Of a stretch of DNA of 64,000 nucleotides, positions 22,905 to 34,736 are shown in pieces. The position numbers and the translations under genes are program-made. The stretch comes from Hippophae tibetana. Its lineage: Eukaryota; Streptophyta; Magnoliopsida; Rosales; Elaeagnaceae. How positions within the stretch are numbered: position 1 is the first letter of the stretch; every line of letters begins with the position of its first letter. The notes beneath the pieces were generated by a model. That model was not told the DNA's origin and searched no databases. It worked only from the letters and a program-made list of their open reading frames with translations. The stretch spans positions 21,893,343 to 21,957,342 of the forward strand of contig CM072810.1 in NCBI GenBank assembly GCA_037013495.1. The letters run 5' to 3'.

Positions 22905-24229
22905 AATACTCTAAAACTTACATTTTACTAATCTTCCATTAAAACTAAAACTAAAAAGACTAATAACAAAACTAGAAACTTAAAGAGACAAAATTTTCCG
23001 TGCTTTAGTTTTTTTTCAATTTATAATTAAAAACTTAAGCACAAATTCATCTATCTCAAAACATAAAGGTTCATTGCATAAATCAGTTACACATCACGAA
23101 TTTGTACCATATTATTAGAAATATATCAACATTAATTCTCTAGTGTTAAGAATCCGAATTTACTTTGATTCTATTACTCATAAGATACACTCTTAATATC
23201 ACACTGATTCTATCGGTTTAAACACTCGACAAAGTATATGCAAAAAAAAATTATGTAAAGAAGAAAACAAATAGGTTCACATATGTTTATAAATAATAAA
23301 TGCTTAAATGTACATAATATAGATCTCGTGAAAGGAATCAAATACTAGGATTAAGAAAACATCATATTGCTTATATCATACTTCAATTAAAGCAAGAAAT
23401 ATCAAATATGTACCTATAGAAGAATGAAAATGCATTTGACTTCAAAGGGTTATTTTCTACTATTTTAGTAATAACCATATCACTATTTTTAAAACTTTTA
23501 GGGTCTTTGGTTATACTATTTTCTTATTTTTCTCTTTTTTTATGTAGAGAACAGACCCATGTATAGGTATATTATGATAAGTGGTTATTACTGCTTCTTC
23601 TCTTTTCTAAGGGAACCCCATTTGTATCACTTATTTTTACTAGAAGTCAAGCTTGAAATTAAGATAAGCATGCACTTTTAATTTCTACTCAAATAATTTT
23701 ATCAAAGTAATGAAAATAAGTAAATGATACTTCATTAAATTGTTTTAAATCCTAACTTGTAACGCAAAACCTATAGAGATTATATAAAAATAGGAATAGT
23801 ATTTAAAAGAGTAGAAGCAATATTATCTTTCAGAATAAAACACTATTGGCTCAAAAATAATCTCATAAGTTAGTCTCCATTATTTGATTAGTATACACTA
23901 AATTGGGTTCATCTCAATTTCAATATCTAAGTATGAAACATAAACTATGAATAAAACTAATTTATACAATATTCCTTAAACATGTTTAAGAAATCAAACA
24001 AAAAATGCATAAAGATTCAATTATTCACCTAAAATTAAATAAAAGCATGATAATTGGTATCAAATTTTTTTATTGGGTCTATTTTGCATCCCCCAAATGT
24101 AAACTAAACATTGTTTTCAATTACATATTTGTTCAAAAAAGAATTCAAAAAGGACAAATAGAAAATTAACTACTAATAAATAAATGAAACTACTAAATTA
24201 GAGCAAGAAGAAAAGAATACTATCGAAAA
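22905..24229 (-). other. Gypsy element 3' untranslated region
   Basis: Non-coding. At about 24,088-24,125 the minus strand reads 'ttgaaaacaatgt' then 'tttacatttgggggatg', matching the block 'attgaggacaatgt ... gttgggggt' of F2 (49,543-49,580) and F3. On the minus strand this lies downstream of pol. Confidence 0.55.
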
Positions 24230-25550
24230 TGGTGGGTTACCTCCCACCACATACTTTCTTTAACGTCTTACCAAGATGTTGCTTGAGGCTAAGGTTTGTG
24301 CACTTCAATGCACTCAATGTCCTCATTTGTATCAACTTCTTCAAAGTAAGGCTTCACAGGTTGTCCATTCACCTTAAATGACATTTGAGTCTTTGGGCCT
24401 ATAAATTCTACATCTCTATGTAGAAAAAAATTGAACAACTTCAAAAGGTCTAGTACATTTTGACTTCAATTTTCTTGAAAATAATTTAAAATGAAAATCA
24501 AATAAGATGACTTTCATTCTAGGATAAAAAGACTTATAGATTATGCTTTTGTCATGGTAATGCTTAGTGTGTTCTTCATAGATTTTTACATTTTCATAGG
24601 CTTCATCCTTAAGCTATTCTAGCTCATCAAGTTGAAGCAAGAACTTCTCTCCTACTTGTTCAAAGTCATTGTTCAATTGCTTGATTATGCAATATGCCCC
24701 ATGCTTAAGCTAAATGAAAAAATGGCATACCTTTCCAAAAATCAGTCGGTAAGGACTCATATCAATAGGTGTCTTATAAGCTATGTGGTATGCCTATGAT
24801 GGATTATTCAACTTGGTTGCCCAATCCTTTTTTGAAGGTTGCATTGTCCATTACAAGATACTTTTGATTTGTATATTGCTTACCTAAACTTGACTGGAAG
24901 CTTGTAGATGATATGGAGTGGCCACCTTATGTGTGATATTATACTTTTTCAATAACCTATCAAAGAGCTTATTACAAAAGTGGCTCTCTCCATCACTAAT
25001 TATGGCCCTAGGTGTCCTAAAGTTGCTAAATATCACATTCAAAATTTTGACAACACAATTAGCATCAATAGTTTTAATGGGTATAACTTCAACCCACCTG
25101 AACACATAATCAACTATAACCAATATATAATCATAACCAAAAGAAGTGGAAAATGGCCCATAAAATTAATCCCCTAAACATCAAATAATTCAACAACCAA
25201 ATTAGATGTCAAAGACATCTCATCACGTTTTCTTGGGTTACCAGTCCTTTGAAATCTATAACAATGGATGCAGAACTTATGAGAATCTATAAAAACCTGA
25301 TTGCAATATCTTCATGGCCATTTTCATACCATCAAAATGGTCCCTATAATGAAACTCATGGCAAAAGGCCAAAAATGCTTTCATGCTCCTCTTCAAGCAC
25401 ACATCTCTTGATGACTTGATCTTGACTAAGCTTGAAAAAATAAGGATCATCCCAAAAATAGTGTCTATAATCATAAAAAATCTTTTCTTTTCCTAAAAAG
25501 ATATGTTAGGCCTCAAAATACCACTAGCAAGATAATTGACTATGTTAGCA
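24230..25550 (-). pseudogene. Athila/Tat-type gypsy integrase (broken)
   Basis: Integrase of a Ty3-gypsy polyprotein. The frame at 24,884-25,123 contains 'DYVFRWVEVIPIKT', 'RAIISDGESHFCN' and 'KYNITHKVATPYHLQ', a clear match to plant gypsy integrases of the Athila/Tat branch. Upstream pieces at 25,130-25,545 in several frames include 'WDDPYFFKLSQDQVIKRCV' and 'LFDV.GI.F.G', covering the zinc-binding N-terminus and first catalytic aspartate. The 3' end near 24,240-24,290 has 'gtaagacgttaa...ggtgggaggtaaccc', a block shared with F2. Stops and frameshifts are frequent. It is separated from its own RT by a solo LTR. Confidence 0.87.
25546..25550. repeat. Candidate target-site duplication TAGCA (left)
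   Basis: TTAGCA at 25,545-25,550 recurs at 27,118-27,123, flanking the solo LTR. Confidence 0.6.
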
Positions 25551-27118
25551 TGTGCTAAGTGCTTGTAAAGCCCTAATATTTTGTGATTTTATTGTGTTTA
25601 ATTATGATAAATAGATTTGATGATAAAATATTTATGTGATAATTTATATAAATCTAAATGTTCAAAATCATGGGCATCTTTTGTTGTATTTAAGGCGTTT
25701 TTTGCTTTCAAAATGAATAAATTTGTCAATACATGAAGATCAAAAGTTGAAACACTCAATTTGCATCATAAGAAATTTAAAGAATAAGACATGTAAGCCT
25801 TACATGAAGAAAAAACCAGTTTGTAAGGAATACAAGGAAATTTTCAAGAAAAACTAGGCCATGACCCGTCTTCATTTATTATCCCAAAACCCTTCTGTAC
25901 TAACCTTTCCTATAAATACAGCATTATACTTAGATTTTCTTAATCTTTTTACATTAGAGTAGTTGTTTGTAGAATTTAGGTTTAGATTTGTTTTTAGGTT
26001 AGTCGTTCAACCACCATGTACAGAAGAGAAAACCCTCTAATTGTAAAGATGATCCAAGGATTTAAAGAAGGTAGTGACAACTCATTTAGAGATTTGGAAT
26101 CATTGTTATAAAAAATAAGTAATTTTATTGTTATATCTTTTATTTTTCTTTATAATATGATGTCTTTCATAGTTGAATTAACTTTTATTAATAATTATAA
26201 TTGATTAAATTTGTATATGAGATTTTAGTCTCTACTTCTAATGATTGTAGAACAATTTTATGCTTTAAATAAAAAAAAATTAGATTTATTTCTTGTTCAT
26301 AATCTTAAAATCTTTAATTATAAATTCTTGATGGGCTAAGACTTGATTTATGATTAAAGAAAATATTTTAGAATTAAATATTAGACATATCAACTGTGGT
26401 TAATTATACATAATGAATAAGTGTCTATTTTAAATACATTGATCTGTATTAATTTAGATGATTGAAAAATAACTTTAATTATAAATTAAAGATGAGCAAA
26501 ATCTTGATTTATAATTAAAGAATATATCTACCTTAGATTTATTAATTTTTAATTTCAATCCTGACCAAGATATGTTATTAATTAATTCAAGATTTTGGTA
26601 TATATATATATTTCTTTAGTTTAACAATTAATCAATTTCAATCCAAATCAAGGAAGAATTGATTAATTGAATATCATTGAAATTATAGAGAGTTTTATTT
26701 AATAAGGTTTTTAATAAATCTAGCTTATATTAATTTGTTTTGTCCATTACAAGTTATGCTTACTAAAATCACATATATATCCATCATCCTAGGTTTAGCT
26801 TTAGTTTAATTTATTGCTTTAATTATTCTCTTTTATTTACCTACTGTAATTTATTGCTTTAATATACTTGCTTTTATTGACTTTTTTTTAGATATAATTT
26901 CATTTAGAATTTACACTGCTATTTTACAAACCGAAAATATGTTAGAGTGATTAGGAATTACTTTTTTAACTATATTATTACAAAATAATTTAACTTTTAA
27001 AACCAACACAATTCCTTGAGACACATTCTTGGAAATATAGTTGTCACTTTTTATAAGTGATTCACGTACTTACGAGCCTTTTATAAATATAAAATTTGAT
27101 TAACAAGCTTTTGTGAAT
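25551..27118 (+). mobile_element. Solo LTR, family F5, plus strand
   Basis: It starts TGTGCTAAGTGC, like the F2 LTR start 'tgatgagtgc', and its right end 'cgtacttacgagccttttataaatat' parallels the F2 end 'cgtgcacttgcgagagttttataaatat'. Pol coding sequence of the host gypsy element is interrupted exactly here (RNase H on the right, integrase on the left). A 5-6 bp duplication flanks it. The section 26,041-26,105 is the reverse complement of 30,215-30,285, linking it to the LTR at 28.8-30.9 kb. The apparent right tip does not end in CA, so that boundary is less certain. Confidence 0.75.
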
Positions 27119-27123
27119 TAGCA
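27119..27123. repeat. Candidate target-site duplication TAGCA (right)
   Basis: Matches 25,546-25,550; the shared match is 6 bases (TTAGCA) if the preceding T is included. Confidence 0.6.
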
Positions 27124-27660
27124 TACCATGGATATATTGTAAACAGTTGTTTATCAAGAAAATTTTCAACAATATCCATTCCATTGTCATCCTTAGTAGT
27201 GCCAAAATAAAAAATTAACCTAAATAGATTAAGATATTACATTTTTAGTCCCTTTTCTTATCTTTGATCTCAGGGTCAAATTATTACAAAATATACACCC
27301 ACCTAATCAACCTTCGCTTAGTATTTGGTTTACTTAAATAAATATCTCAAACCAGTGTGATTAGTGGTAGAATAATTAAGTTAGACATCATTGAGTGTTT
27401 TACTAACGTAATAAATGGCATGTAAATGCTTATCTATAGCAAAATTAGAACCATCACAAATAATCTCCAAAAGTAAAGATCAATTAGGTGCCATGATAAT
27501 AGGTGTAAAAGTTAATTTCTCTTTTAAGGTACTAAATGCAATAAGACAATCACTAACAAACACGAAGAGACATCCTTGGCTAACAGATTACATAAATGAC
27601 AACTTATTTTAGAATTTTTTTTAATAAGTTTCCTACAAAAACCTATATATCCTAAAAACC
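27124..27660 (-). pseudogene. Gypsy RNase H (broken)
   Basis: Minus-strand translation in shifting frames gives 'CLIAFSTLKEKLTFTPII', 'EIICDGSNFAIDKHLHAI', 'YYVSKTLND' and 'DPEIKDKK', which follow in order the RT connection, RNase H catalytic core and C-terminal part of Athila/Tat-type gypsy pol. The sequence ends at the solo LTR boundary, after the segment 'DIVENFLDKQLF' that normally lies just before integrase. Several stops are visible. Confidence 0.85.
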
Positions 27661-28500
27661 TCATAATGCCCTTTACACTAGTAGGGTGGTAATTTAGCAA
27701 TTAAATCGATTTTATCCTTGTCCACTTCTATACTTTTATTTAAAATAACATGTCCTAACATAATTCCTTGTTTGACCATAAAATGAATTTTTTTCCAACT
27801 AAGAGTTAAATTGTATTCAATGCTTCTTTCTAGAACTAAAGTCAACTTATGTAAAGAATCTTCAAATAAGGTTCCAAAGATAGAAAAATCATCCATGAAT
27901 ACTTCAATGAATTTCTCCACTATATCTGAAAATATAGACAACTTCTCTGGAATATGAAAGGAGCATTTCATACACCGAATGACATCCTCCTGAAGGAAAA
28001 TGTCCCAAATGGACATAGGAATGTGGTCTTCTTTTGATTCTTTGGTGTAATAGGTACTTGGTAATATCGTGAGAGACCGTCACAAAAATAGTAAAATTCA
28101 TGCTTAGTTAATCTTTCTAACATTTGATCAATAAAAGGAAAGAAAAAGTGATGTTTTTTAGTGTATAAACTCAGTCTCCAAAAAATCATTAGACATCCTC
28201 CATCTTATAAGGATTCTATAAGGCACTAACTCATTCTTGTCATTTCTTACCACGATATTGCCTGATTTCTTCACTACCAAATGTACCAAACTAGCCCACT
28301 TGCTATCGAAAATAAGCTAAATATACCTCTAAGAGTTTTAACATTTTTCTTTTCATTACTTTTTGCATAATTGGGTTAAGTCTTCTTTGGGTTCTCTCAC
28401 TTCTTTGGTATTTTCCTGTAAAATAATCTTATGCATACACATAACTTGATTAATACCTCCAATGTATCTAATACTCCAACCTATAGCTTTCTTGAATTTC
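27661..28500 (-). pseudogene. Gypsy reverse transcriptase (broken)
   Basis: The frame at 27,678-28,016 (112 residues) contains 'FIEVFMDDFSIFG', the catalytic box as FMDD, then 'NLTLSWKKIHFMVKQGIMLG' and 'GHVILNKSIEVDKDKIDLI' and 'AKLPPY'. This is typical Athila/Tat reverse transcriptase. Overlapping frames at 27,904-28,189 carry the upstream palm blocks, including 'HEFYYFCDGLSRYYQVPI'. The catalytic aspartates remain but the frame is broken in at least two places. Confidence 0.88.
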
Positions 28501-28812
28501 TAAAGCTGCCTCATTAGTTTTTCTTATTAAGTTGGGGTTAAATTAGAAGAAATAATAACCGTTTAAGACCCCCTCTCCCAAAAGCATGCAGTTAAGATGC
28601 TTAGGTAACTCTTTAAACTCTGGCTTAGGTGGAGTTTTCTCTTAAGCAAGTAGGGTATCAAGTAAATCTAGGGGTTTCCTAGGCTCTTCTATTGGTACAA
28701 TACTATCTAACATTTCATGGTACACCTTAGTCTACTCATCTAAAGTTTCCTCTATCATATCAATAGTTAAAGTATACTAAAGTGTATTCTTTATCTCATC
28801 CTACAAAAAAGT
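28501..28812 (-). pseudogene. Gypsy protease-RT connector (truncated)
   Basis: Minus-strand translation gives 'PRKPLDLLDTLLA', a stop, then 'EKTPPKPEFKELPKHL' and 'LLGEG', the conserved connector upstream of RT in Athila/Tat pol. Coding sequence can be followed to about 28,800, where it runs into F5 LTR sequence. The gag and most of the protease are absent. Confidence 0.7.
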
Positions 28813-28814
28813 AT

Positions 28815-30911
28815 TATGAGCAAGTGTATCCACACAATCAATATATGAACATTAGTAGACTAATGATAAGTCACCTCGAGATCAATCTCTAAAAAATTGG
28901 AAGATTGTTCTAAAAAGTTAAATTATTTTCAAAATCAATTAAGAAAAATAATTATAAAAACTTCTACCAGGTGTCGATTGAGAGAAAAATATTATAAATT
29001 ATAAATTTATTTAACTAACTAAAACATCATAAGTAAACTAAATTATAGCCGAACAAATATGGAAAATTAGTGATGATAACTCTTCATGGAAAGAACAAAT
29101 TAAATTATTTAATTAACAAGTTAAATTTATTGATTTATCCTTTTAAATAAGTGAACCTGCAATGGAAACTCTACTTATGTGATGACACTTTTTCATACTA
29201 GATCATCATTGGTGTCGTAGAGATGATACTCTACTTGGGTTGACATTTTAGAAAAGATTGCTCACATGGATTTTTCACTGTTCTTATATTTTTAGGAAGG
29301 ATAACTATGTAGTTGATTGTATAGCCTCTAAGGCACCTAGTATCTATAAAAATGCATGGTGGTAGGATGCCCCATCACTCGTAAATGCTTTTGTTTTGTA
29401 TATATTAATAGCAAGTCTAATTATAGGTTTTGTTGAAGAACAATTTGTATTACCTTTTTTTCATTTTAATAATACTTGTAATTGATGGGCTAGATGAACA
29501 AGGATGCAATGGAGGTGCCAACCTAGTTGGGATATCCTAATGCACCTCTATAGTCTATCAGTTACAATCTTTCATTGTAAAAAAGTGAACCCTAATGATC
29601 ATCGTAAGTCTATATAGTTCTCAACTAATCAATAACTTTTTCGGTTAGGCTTCAAATTGATTAATTGGTAAACCCAAGGAAAATATATAAATCAAGATCC
29701 TCAATTAGTTGATGAGTTCCTAGGTGAGACTTGCAATTAATTAATTGGTAAACCTAAGTTATATATATTCTTTAATTATCAATTAAGATTTGATCCATCA
29801 TTAATTTATAACTAAACATAATTTAAACCATTAATATAATCTCAATTAGCTAATAACTTCCTTGTTCGGGCTTAAAATTTATCAATTAAATCAAATTAAA
29901 TTCTTATTCATTAATGCCTAACCATGTACAAATGATGTGTCTAATACTTAGTTCTAAGATATTTTCATTAATTATAAATCAAAATTTAGTCTATCATTAA
30001 TTTATAATTAAAGATTTGAAAAATATGAACAATAAATAAATAAAACTATTATTTATTTAAACCATAAAGTTGTTCTTCTAATAATTGGAAGTAGATACTA
30101 ACATATAATAGAAACTAGCCAATCATAATTAAATTAACAAAAGTTAATTCACCTACAAAAAATCATATTACAAAGAGAAAAATAATGTAAAATAATAAAA
30201 ATACTCATTTTTGATATGTGATACCAAATCTCTGAATTAGTTGTCAGCTCTCTTCAAATACTTGGATCTTGTTTACAATTGGGAGGTTTTCTCTCTATAT
30301 TTGTATATTATGGATGGTGGGAATGGTTATGATAGATGAATCTTCTTCACAATTGGTTGTTTATAGGTTAAAATTAGGGTAAACCATTTATAGAACGCAT
30401 ATTATAGTTTATGGTAGTTTTTGACCTTTGGGCTGCAACATGGGTTAAACTAAGCCATGGTGCACATTAAATAAGAAATGATCAGTTGCAACCCTGGAGG
30501 CTTATGCCATTGCATTGTAAATTTTGGGTTGTAGGATGCATTAAACTTCAGAAAACATATGTTGATCCAAGAGGCTTATGCCACGACATATATATTGTTG
30601 AGTCGTGGCACGCATAGAAATCCTAGAATCACTAGTTGGAACTGAGAGAACCTTGTTGAGACATGAAATATGTCTAGCAGTGGCACCCATAGAATTGCCG
30701 GTGTTTGACATTTTGGTTTGTTCCAACTTGTGTGAGTTGCTATTAATTATTTATTTTTCACTCTTTTTGCTCGTGTTTGTCTAGAGTTTTTCTAAAAGAA
30801 ATTTAACCTACAAAACAGGAAAATAGCCTCCAAAATAACATAATAATAAACTAAAACTTAAAATAAATGCTCAAAAACATAGCAAATAATAAGTCAAAAT
30901 AATGTTCATCA
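28815..30911 (-). mobile_element. F5 LTR, minus strand (left end approximate)
   Basis: The minus strand begins TGATGAACATTATTTTG at 30,911 and the other end, near 28,820, has 'tggatacacttgctc', the same type of U5 motif as other LTRs here. 30,215-30,285 is inverted relative to 26,041-26,105. It abuts gypsy pol coding sequence on the left with no primer binding site, so it is more likely a separate insertion or a recombined end than a normal 5' LTR. No coding frame. Confidence 0.65.
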
Positions 30912-31640
30912 CTATCCGGCTTTGGAAGTGAAGAAGTTCAGGTATACTAGATTTTATAAATAAATTCTTCCCACATTATATTACTTGTTCTAATAATGTT
31001 AATTTTATTCATGCATGAGTTTTATTAATATACGACATGCACCATTTTATTTATTGTGATATTACTTGCAATAAAATCCTACTGAGCTAGCATAGCTCAC
31101 CCATTCCCCATTAACTTTCCAAATTAGGTTTCAATAAGGCAACTCATGGTTCAACATCAAGGAAAGAAGGAGAACCCAAGTTTACTTTTATCTTATTATT
31201 TTCATCTATATCTTGCATTATTGGAGACATTGATGAGACTTATGTATAATGTTGTATGTGTAGTTTTTACATGTTATAAATTTTCTCGTGGTAATATGTT
31301 CTTGTTTCCTAATTAAAATAGTTTTGAAAATTTGTAATATTTTTAAATAAGGGATATCCCGAATTTATTAGATTTCTTTAAAATGTAGTTCTTATAAATT
31401 ATATAGTTTTCATATAAATATGATTTAAAACTTCCATTCTTTCCATCTCATGTACCAATTTATTGGGGTAACAAAAGTAATATTCTTGATTCATGAAGGA
31501 CTTTCGAGTTATGATTAAATTGATATAAGTTATTTGATCGTTACTTACCACAATGGTGAACTTGATGGAATATGATTGTTTCATTAAGTAGGATGTGACT
31601 AAATGGTTAGTCCTTAATATGAGTTATAGTTTGATTTTAT
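30912..31640. mobile_element. Possible gypsy chromovirus LTR remnant
   Basis: 'cctactgagctagcatagctcaccc' type wording near 31,078-31,103 (read here in parts) resembles a motif I associate with LTRs of Tekay/Del-like gypsy elements in plants. No LTR tip, partner copy or pol was found, so this is weak. Confidence 0.25.
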
Positions 31641-32272
31641 ATATTCACTTTTAAATACGAAGAGAAAATTGAATATATAATTTGAATAATTTTTTTTTTC
31701 TTAATAAGTTAACTTTTAAAGTTGAAACTCAGGCCCAACATCTCACACTGTTTTGCAAGGTTATAAACTTCCCAAACCTAAACCTCCACATCCACACTTG
31801 AGCAATCTATTTCAATGATGTGACCACTAAAAATCTTCTTATAAGAACATTTGTAGTATCAAAAATCCTATAAGGTAATTGAAAAATACTCACGAAATAG
31901 ATGGGCTGTGTGTAAAATATATTTAATCAAGGTTCTTTGTTTGCTTGAGATAAAAGTTTGGTCGTCCAATCCTCTAACTTGATCTTAAGTTGATGTATCA
32001 CTCCCACATTGGATTTATGTTTCCAAAGTGACTCGAATTTGACATTTTTAGTCATTTAAAGCTTTTGAAATGGGGTTTTATAAGTCAACACGTTGTAAAC
32101 TTGAATGCAGTTTTTTGATTTCCCAAGTGATCTTTATTCTATTTCAAACGCGTACGTCTTAGACCGTGTAGCTTGTCAATTATCGGTTCACCTAGAAATA
32201 TAAGCAAAATTCCAACTTGAATTGACGAGTCTTTCACAATCCTTATCCCAAGTATAAATTACTTAGAATTAA
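31641..32272. other. Unassigned interval
   Basis: Mixed AT-rich DNA with no recognised gene or repeat. Confidence 0.35.
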
Positions 32273-32616
32273 GGCTCAACAATACCGTTGGTCTATGAAC
32301 TTTTTTATAAGGTTTAATATTTTGATCTCTCAGTTTTCTTCTTCTTCTTAATATTGCATTCATTATCTTTTTTACTTAATACACTCCTCTAAATTTAAAA
32401 ATTAGACTAAATTGCATTGTAACAATCATAATTAATGTATTAAAAATTTATTTTATGCATTATATAGTCTTTAACTTTTAAAGTTTAACATATTTAGTTC
32501 ATTATCTTTAAATTTGGAAAAACAATTTAAATCTAAAAAGATAATGAACATAATAAAATTAAGGAACTTAAGTGTTAAACCTAATAAATTATAGGTATCA
32601 ATGGTGTAATTCAGCC
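32273..32616. mobile_element. MITE-like element 1
   Basis: The left end 'ggctcaacaataccgttggt' and the reverse complement of the right end 'ggctgaattacaccattgat' are diverged inverted repeats, and similarity continues inward through 'ggtttaa'. Length about 344 bp, no coding frame. A clear target duplication was not seen. Confidence 0.6.
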
Positions 32617-32756
32617 AAGATGTAAAATAGCCTCGAAAAAAAAGGTTTAGGTAACTCTAATAAGTGCAACATAAAGGGATTTTTATCAAAGGTGGACTTT
32701 GGTAACAAGCGAAAAAACATACTCTTTATAAACTCGTTAACAAATTAAAAGATTAA

Positions 32757-33069
32757 GGCTTTTGTACTCTCTTGGTTCCAAAACTTTACATCAAAACATA
32801 TTTTAGTACCTAACATTTTAAAACGCATAATTAAGTCCATAACTTCTAAAAGTTAAATGTTTCAATCTAATTTAACAAAATTTAGTCCTTTGCCTCTACA
32901 CAAAACCAAAATTTGGTCCATAACGTTTTTGCAAAAACTGTTAAATTTTAAAAGTTTAGGAACTAAATTATGTATTCTAAAAAGTTACCAACCAAATTAT
33001 GCATTTTAAAAGTTAGGAAAAAAATGTTGTTTTGAGGTAAAGGTTAGAGACTAATAGTGTATCAAAGCC
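32757..33069. mobile_element. MITE-like element 2
   Basis: Long inverted repeats of about 80 bases: left 'ggcttttgtactctcttggt ... acctaacattttaaaacgca' and the reverse complement of the right 'ggctttgatacactattagt ... cctaacttttaaaatgcata'. About 313 bp, non-coding. The ends resemble element 1 (GGCT...TTGGT), so the two may be one family inserted 140 bp apart. Confidence 0.7.
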
Positions 33070-33409
33070 ATGCACTCTTTGAAAAGTTGTAAGCAATACC
33101 ACATCATTCGGTACTATTTTAAAGCTTTACTTGGGTTTCAATCTTCTAACTAAATATTTTCCATCTCCATCGATATTCATCTAGTTTTTCATCACATATT
33201 TAAGTGGGTTCCATTGTCATTCATCTCCATCCTCAATAGTTTCCATCACGATCCATTTTTATCCTCACTAGGTGATTTCATAATCATGATCATATATGCT
33301 TGTGGTGAATGTTGTCTCCACTTCTAAGATTGAATGGTTATTTCACGAGTTATATACGAAAAGATTTGCAATCAATTTCAGTGTTATTAAAATCTTTCTA
33401 AAAGCTTTC
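33070..33409. other. Unassigned interval left of copia-2
   Basis: No gene recognised. The 93-codon plus frame at 33,296-33,577 runs into the copia-2 LTR and is not a gene. Confidence 0.4.
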
Positions 33410-34069
33410 AAAGTTTTAAAGAAACTAATTTTTTTAGCAAGAATGAAAAGAGAGAAGGAAAGAAAGGCTTCAAGGGATAATACTTGTATTGAATTTCTTG
33501 ATAAGAGCAAGAACAATAGAAAAACTAATCAGAGAAGAGAAAGATTACAAGATGAAAATTGCCTAGCCTTCACTTAAGTAGTAGTTAGTTTGTTGTTAGA
33601 TACAACAAACCAATGTTATAGTCTCCTATACCAGGCGTGGAGGTAGATCACAAACCTATAACAACTTGTTATGCTAGCGTGTGACTTTGACAACAAAAAT
33701 TACAACCATTTCAGCAAGCACATAAAAACATAAGCTATATTACAAGAAATCAAAGGCCTTCTATCACTATGTCACATAAAATCACAGACATACGACATAA
33801 AATCATAAATATACTATCACTACACTTACATAAAATCATAAATATACTATCACTACACTTACATAAAATCATAGGCATGTTGTTTCTACACATAGTAAGT
33901 GACCTATAATCACCTACTATTTTTACGTACAAGGCTTTCACTAGATAGAAATTTTTTGTACCAAGCGTGACATAAATCATAGAAATTCTATCACTTTATG
34001 TAATGGTTTTAAAAGGGCATGGATGATCATTCATTGAAAAATTCAAATTACTCTTCATCTTTCAAGTCA
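33410..34069 (-). mobile_element. 3' LTR of copia-2
   Basis: The minus strand starts TGACTTG right after a polypurine tract. 33,410-33,905 matches 46,354-46,787 in the same orientation, for example 'gcaagaatgaaaagagagaa' versus 'gcaagaatgaaaagaaagaa' and 'tgttatgctagcgtgt' in both. This pairing identifies the two LTRs of one element even though they are 12 kb apart. Length about 660 bp. An internal tandem repeat lies at 33,795-33,870. Confidence 0.8.
33795..33870. repeat. 33-bp tandem repeat in copia-2 LTR
   Basis: A unit beginning 'acataaaatcataaatatac' and ending 'tcactacactt' is present about 2.3 times. The corresponding stretch of the other LTR (46,700-46,782) has a related but different arrangement of the same unit. 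Confidence 0.75.
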
Positions 34070-34070
34070 A

Positions 34071-34086
34071 TATTCTCCCTTAAATT
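34071..34086 (-). promoter_or_regulatory. Polypurine tract of copia-2
   Basis: The minus strand reads 'aatttaagggagaata' before the LTR start TGACTTG, a usual copia arrangement. Confidence 0.65.
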
Positions 34087-34730
34087 TAGTGTCATTCCAA
34101 TGACATTAAGTTTACCTCTTAAGTCAATAAATTGTGTAGTAGGAAGGGATTTTGTAAGAATATTAGCTTTTGATCAAAAGAAGGAATTAATTGGTTGCTG
34201 AGTTGGCCAGCCAACACTTTCTCCTTGACATAGTGACAATCAAGATCAATATGTTTGGTTTTAGAATGTAAGATAGGATTAGAATTGAGAGCTATTGAAC
34301 TTGTACTATAATACCAAAGTAAAAAAAAATCCCAAGAATGGTAATTTGTATTTCATTTAAGATTGAAGTAACTTATATGATCTTAATTGTTGTGGAAGCA
34401 AGGCAACGATATTCAACTTCTATACTCAATCTAGAGATAGTGGCTTACTTATTTGTAGACCATAAAATAGGATTAACACCTAAAAAGAACATATACCTAA
34501 TGTTGACCTTCTAATTTCTAAACAAGAGGCCTAGTCAACATCCCCAAAACCATTAATGGATAACTTGATTGAAGGCTTGAATTTAAGACCAAACTCGATA
34601 ATCCCAGCCAAATACTTTAGAATTCTCTTAGTAGCATGCCAATGTGTCTCTAAAGGACTGGACATGTATTGACATACTTTATTGACAAAGAAACTAATGT
34701 ATGGCTTGGTTAAAGTCACATACTGTAAGG
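34087..34730 (-). pseudogene. Copia-2 RNase H (broken)
   Basis: Near 34,200-34,260 the minus strand encodes 'HIDLDCHYVKEKVLAGQL', the C-terminal copia RNase H block with the 'KHI..D.H.V.EKV' pattern. The frame at 34,531-34,719 contains 'VCQYMSSPLETHWHATKRIL' and 'KYLAGIIEFGL', the conserved segment joining RT to RNase H. The middle has stops and indels. Confidence 0.82.
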
Positions 34731-34736
34731 CTCTAA

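Noticed and set aside
33750..33980. Tandem repeat array considered as a CRISPR or satellite
   Set aside because: Only about 2.3 units with no unique spacers, inside a copia LTR.
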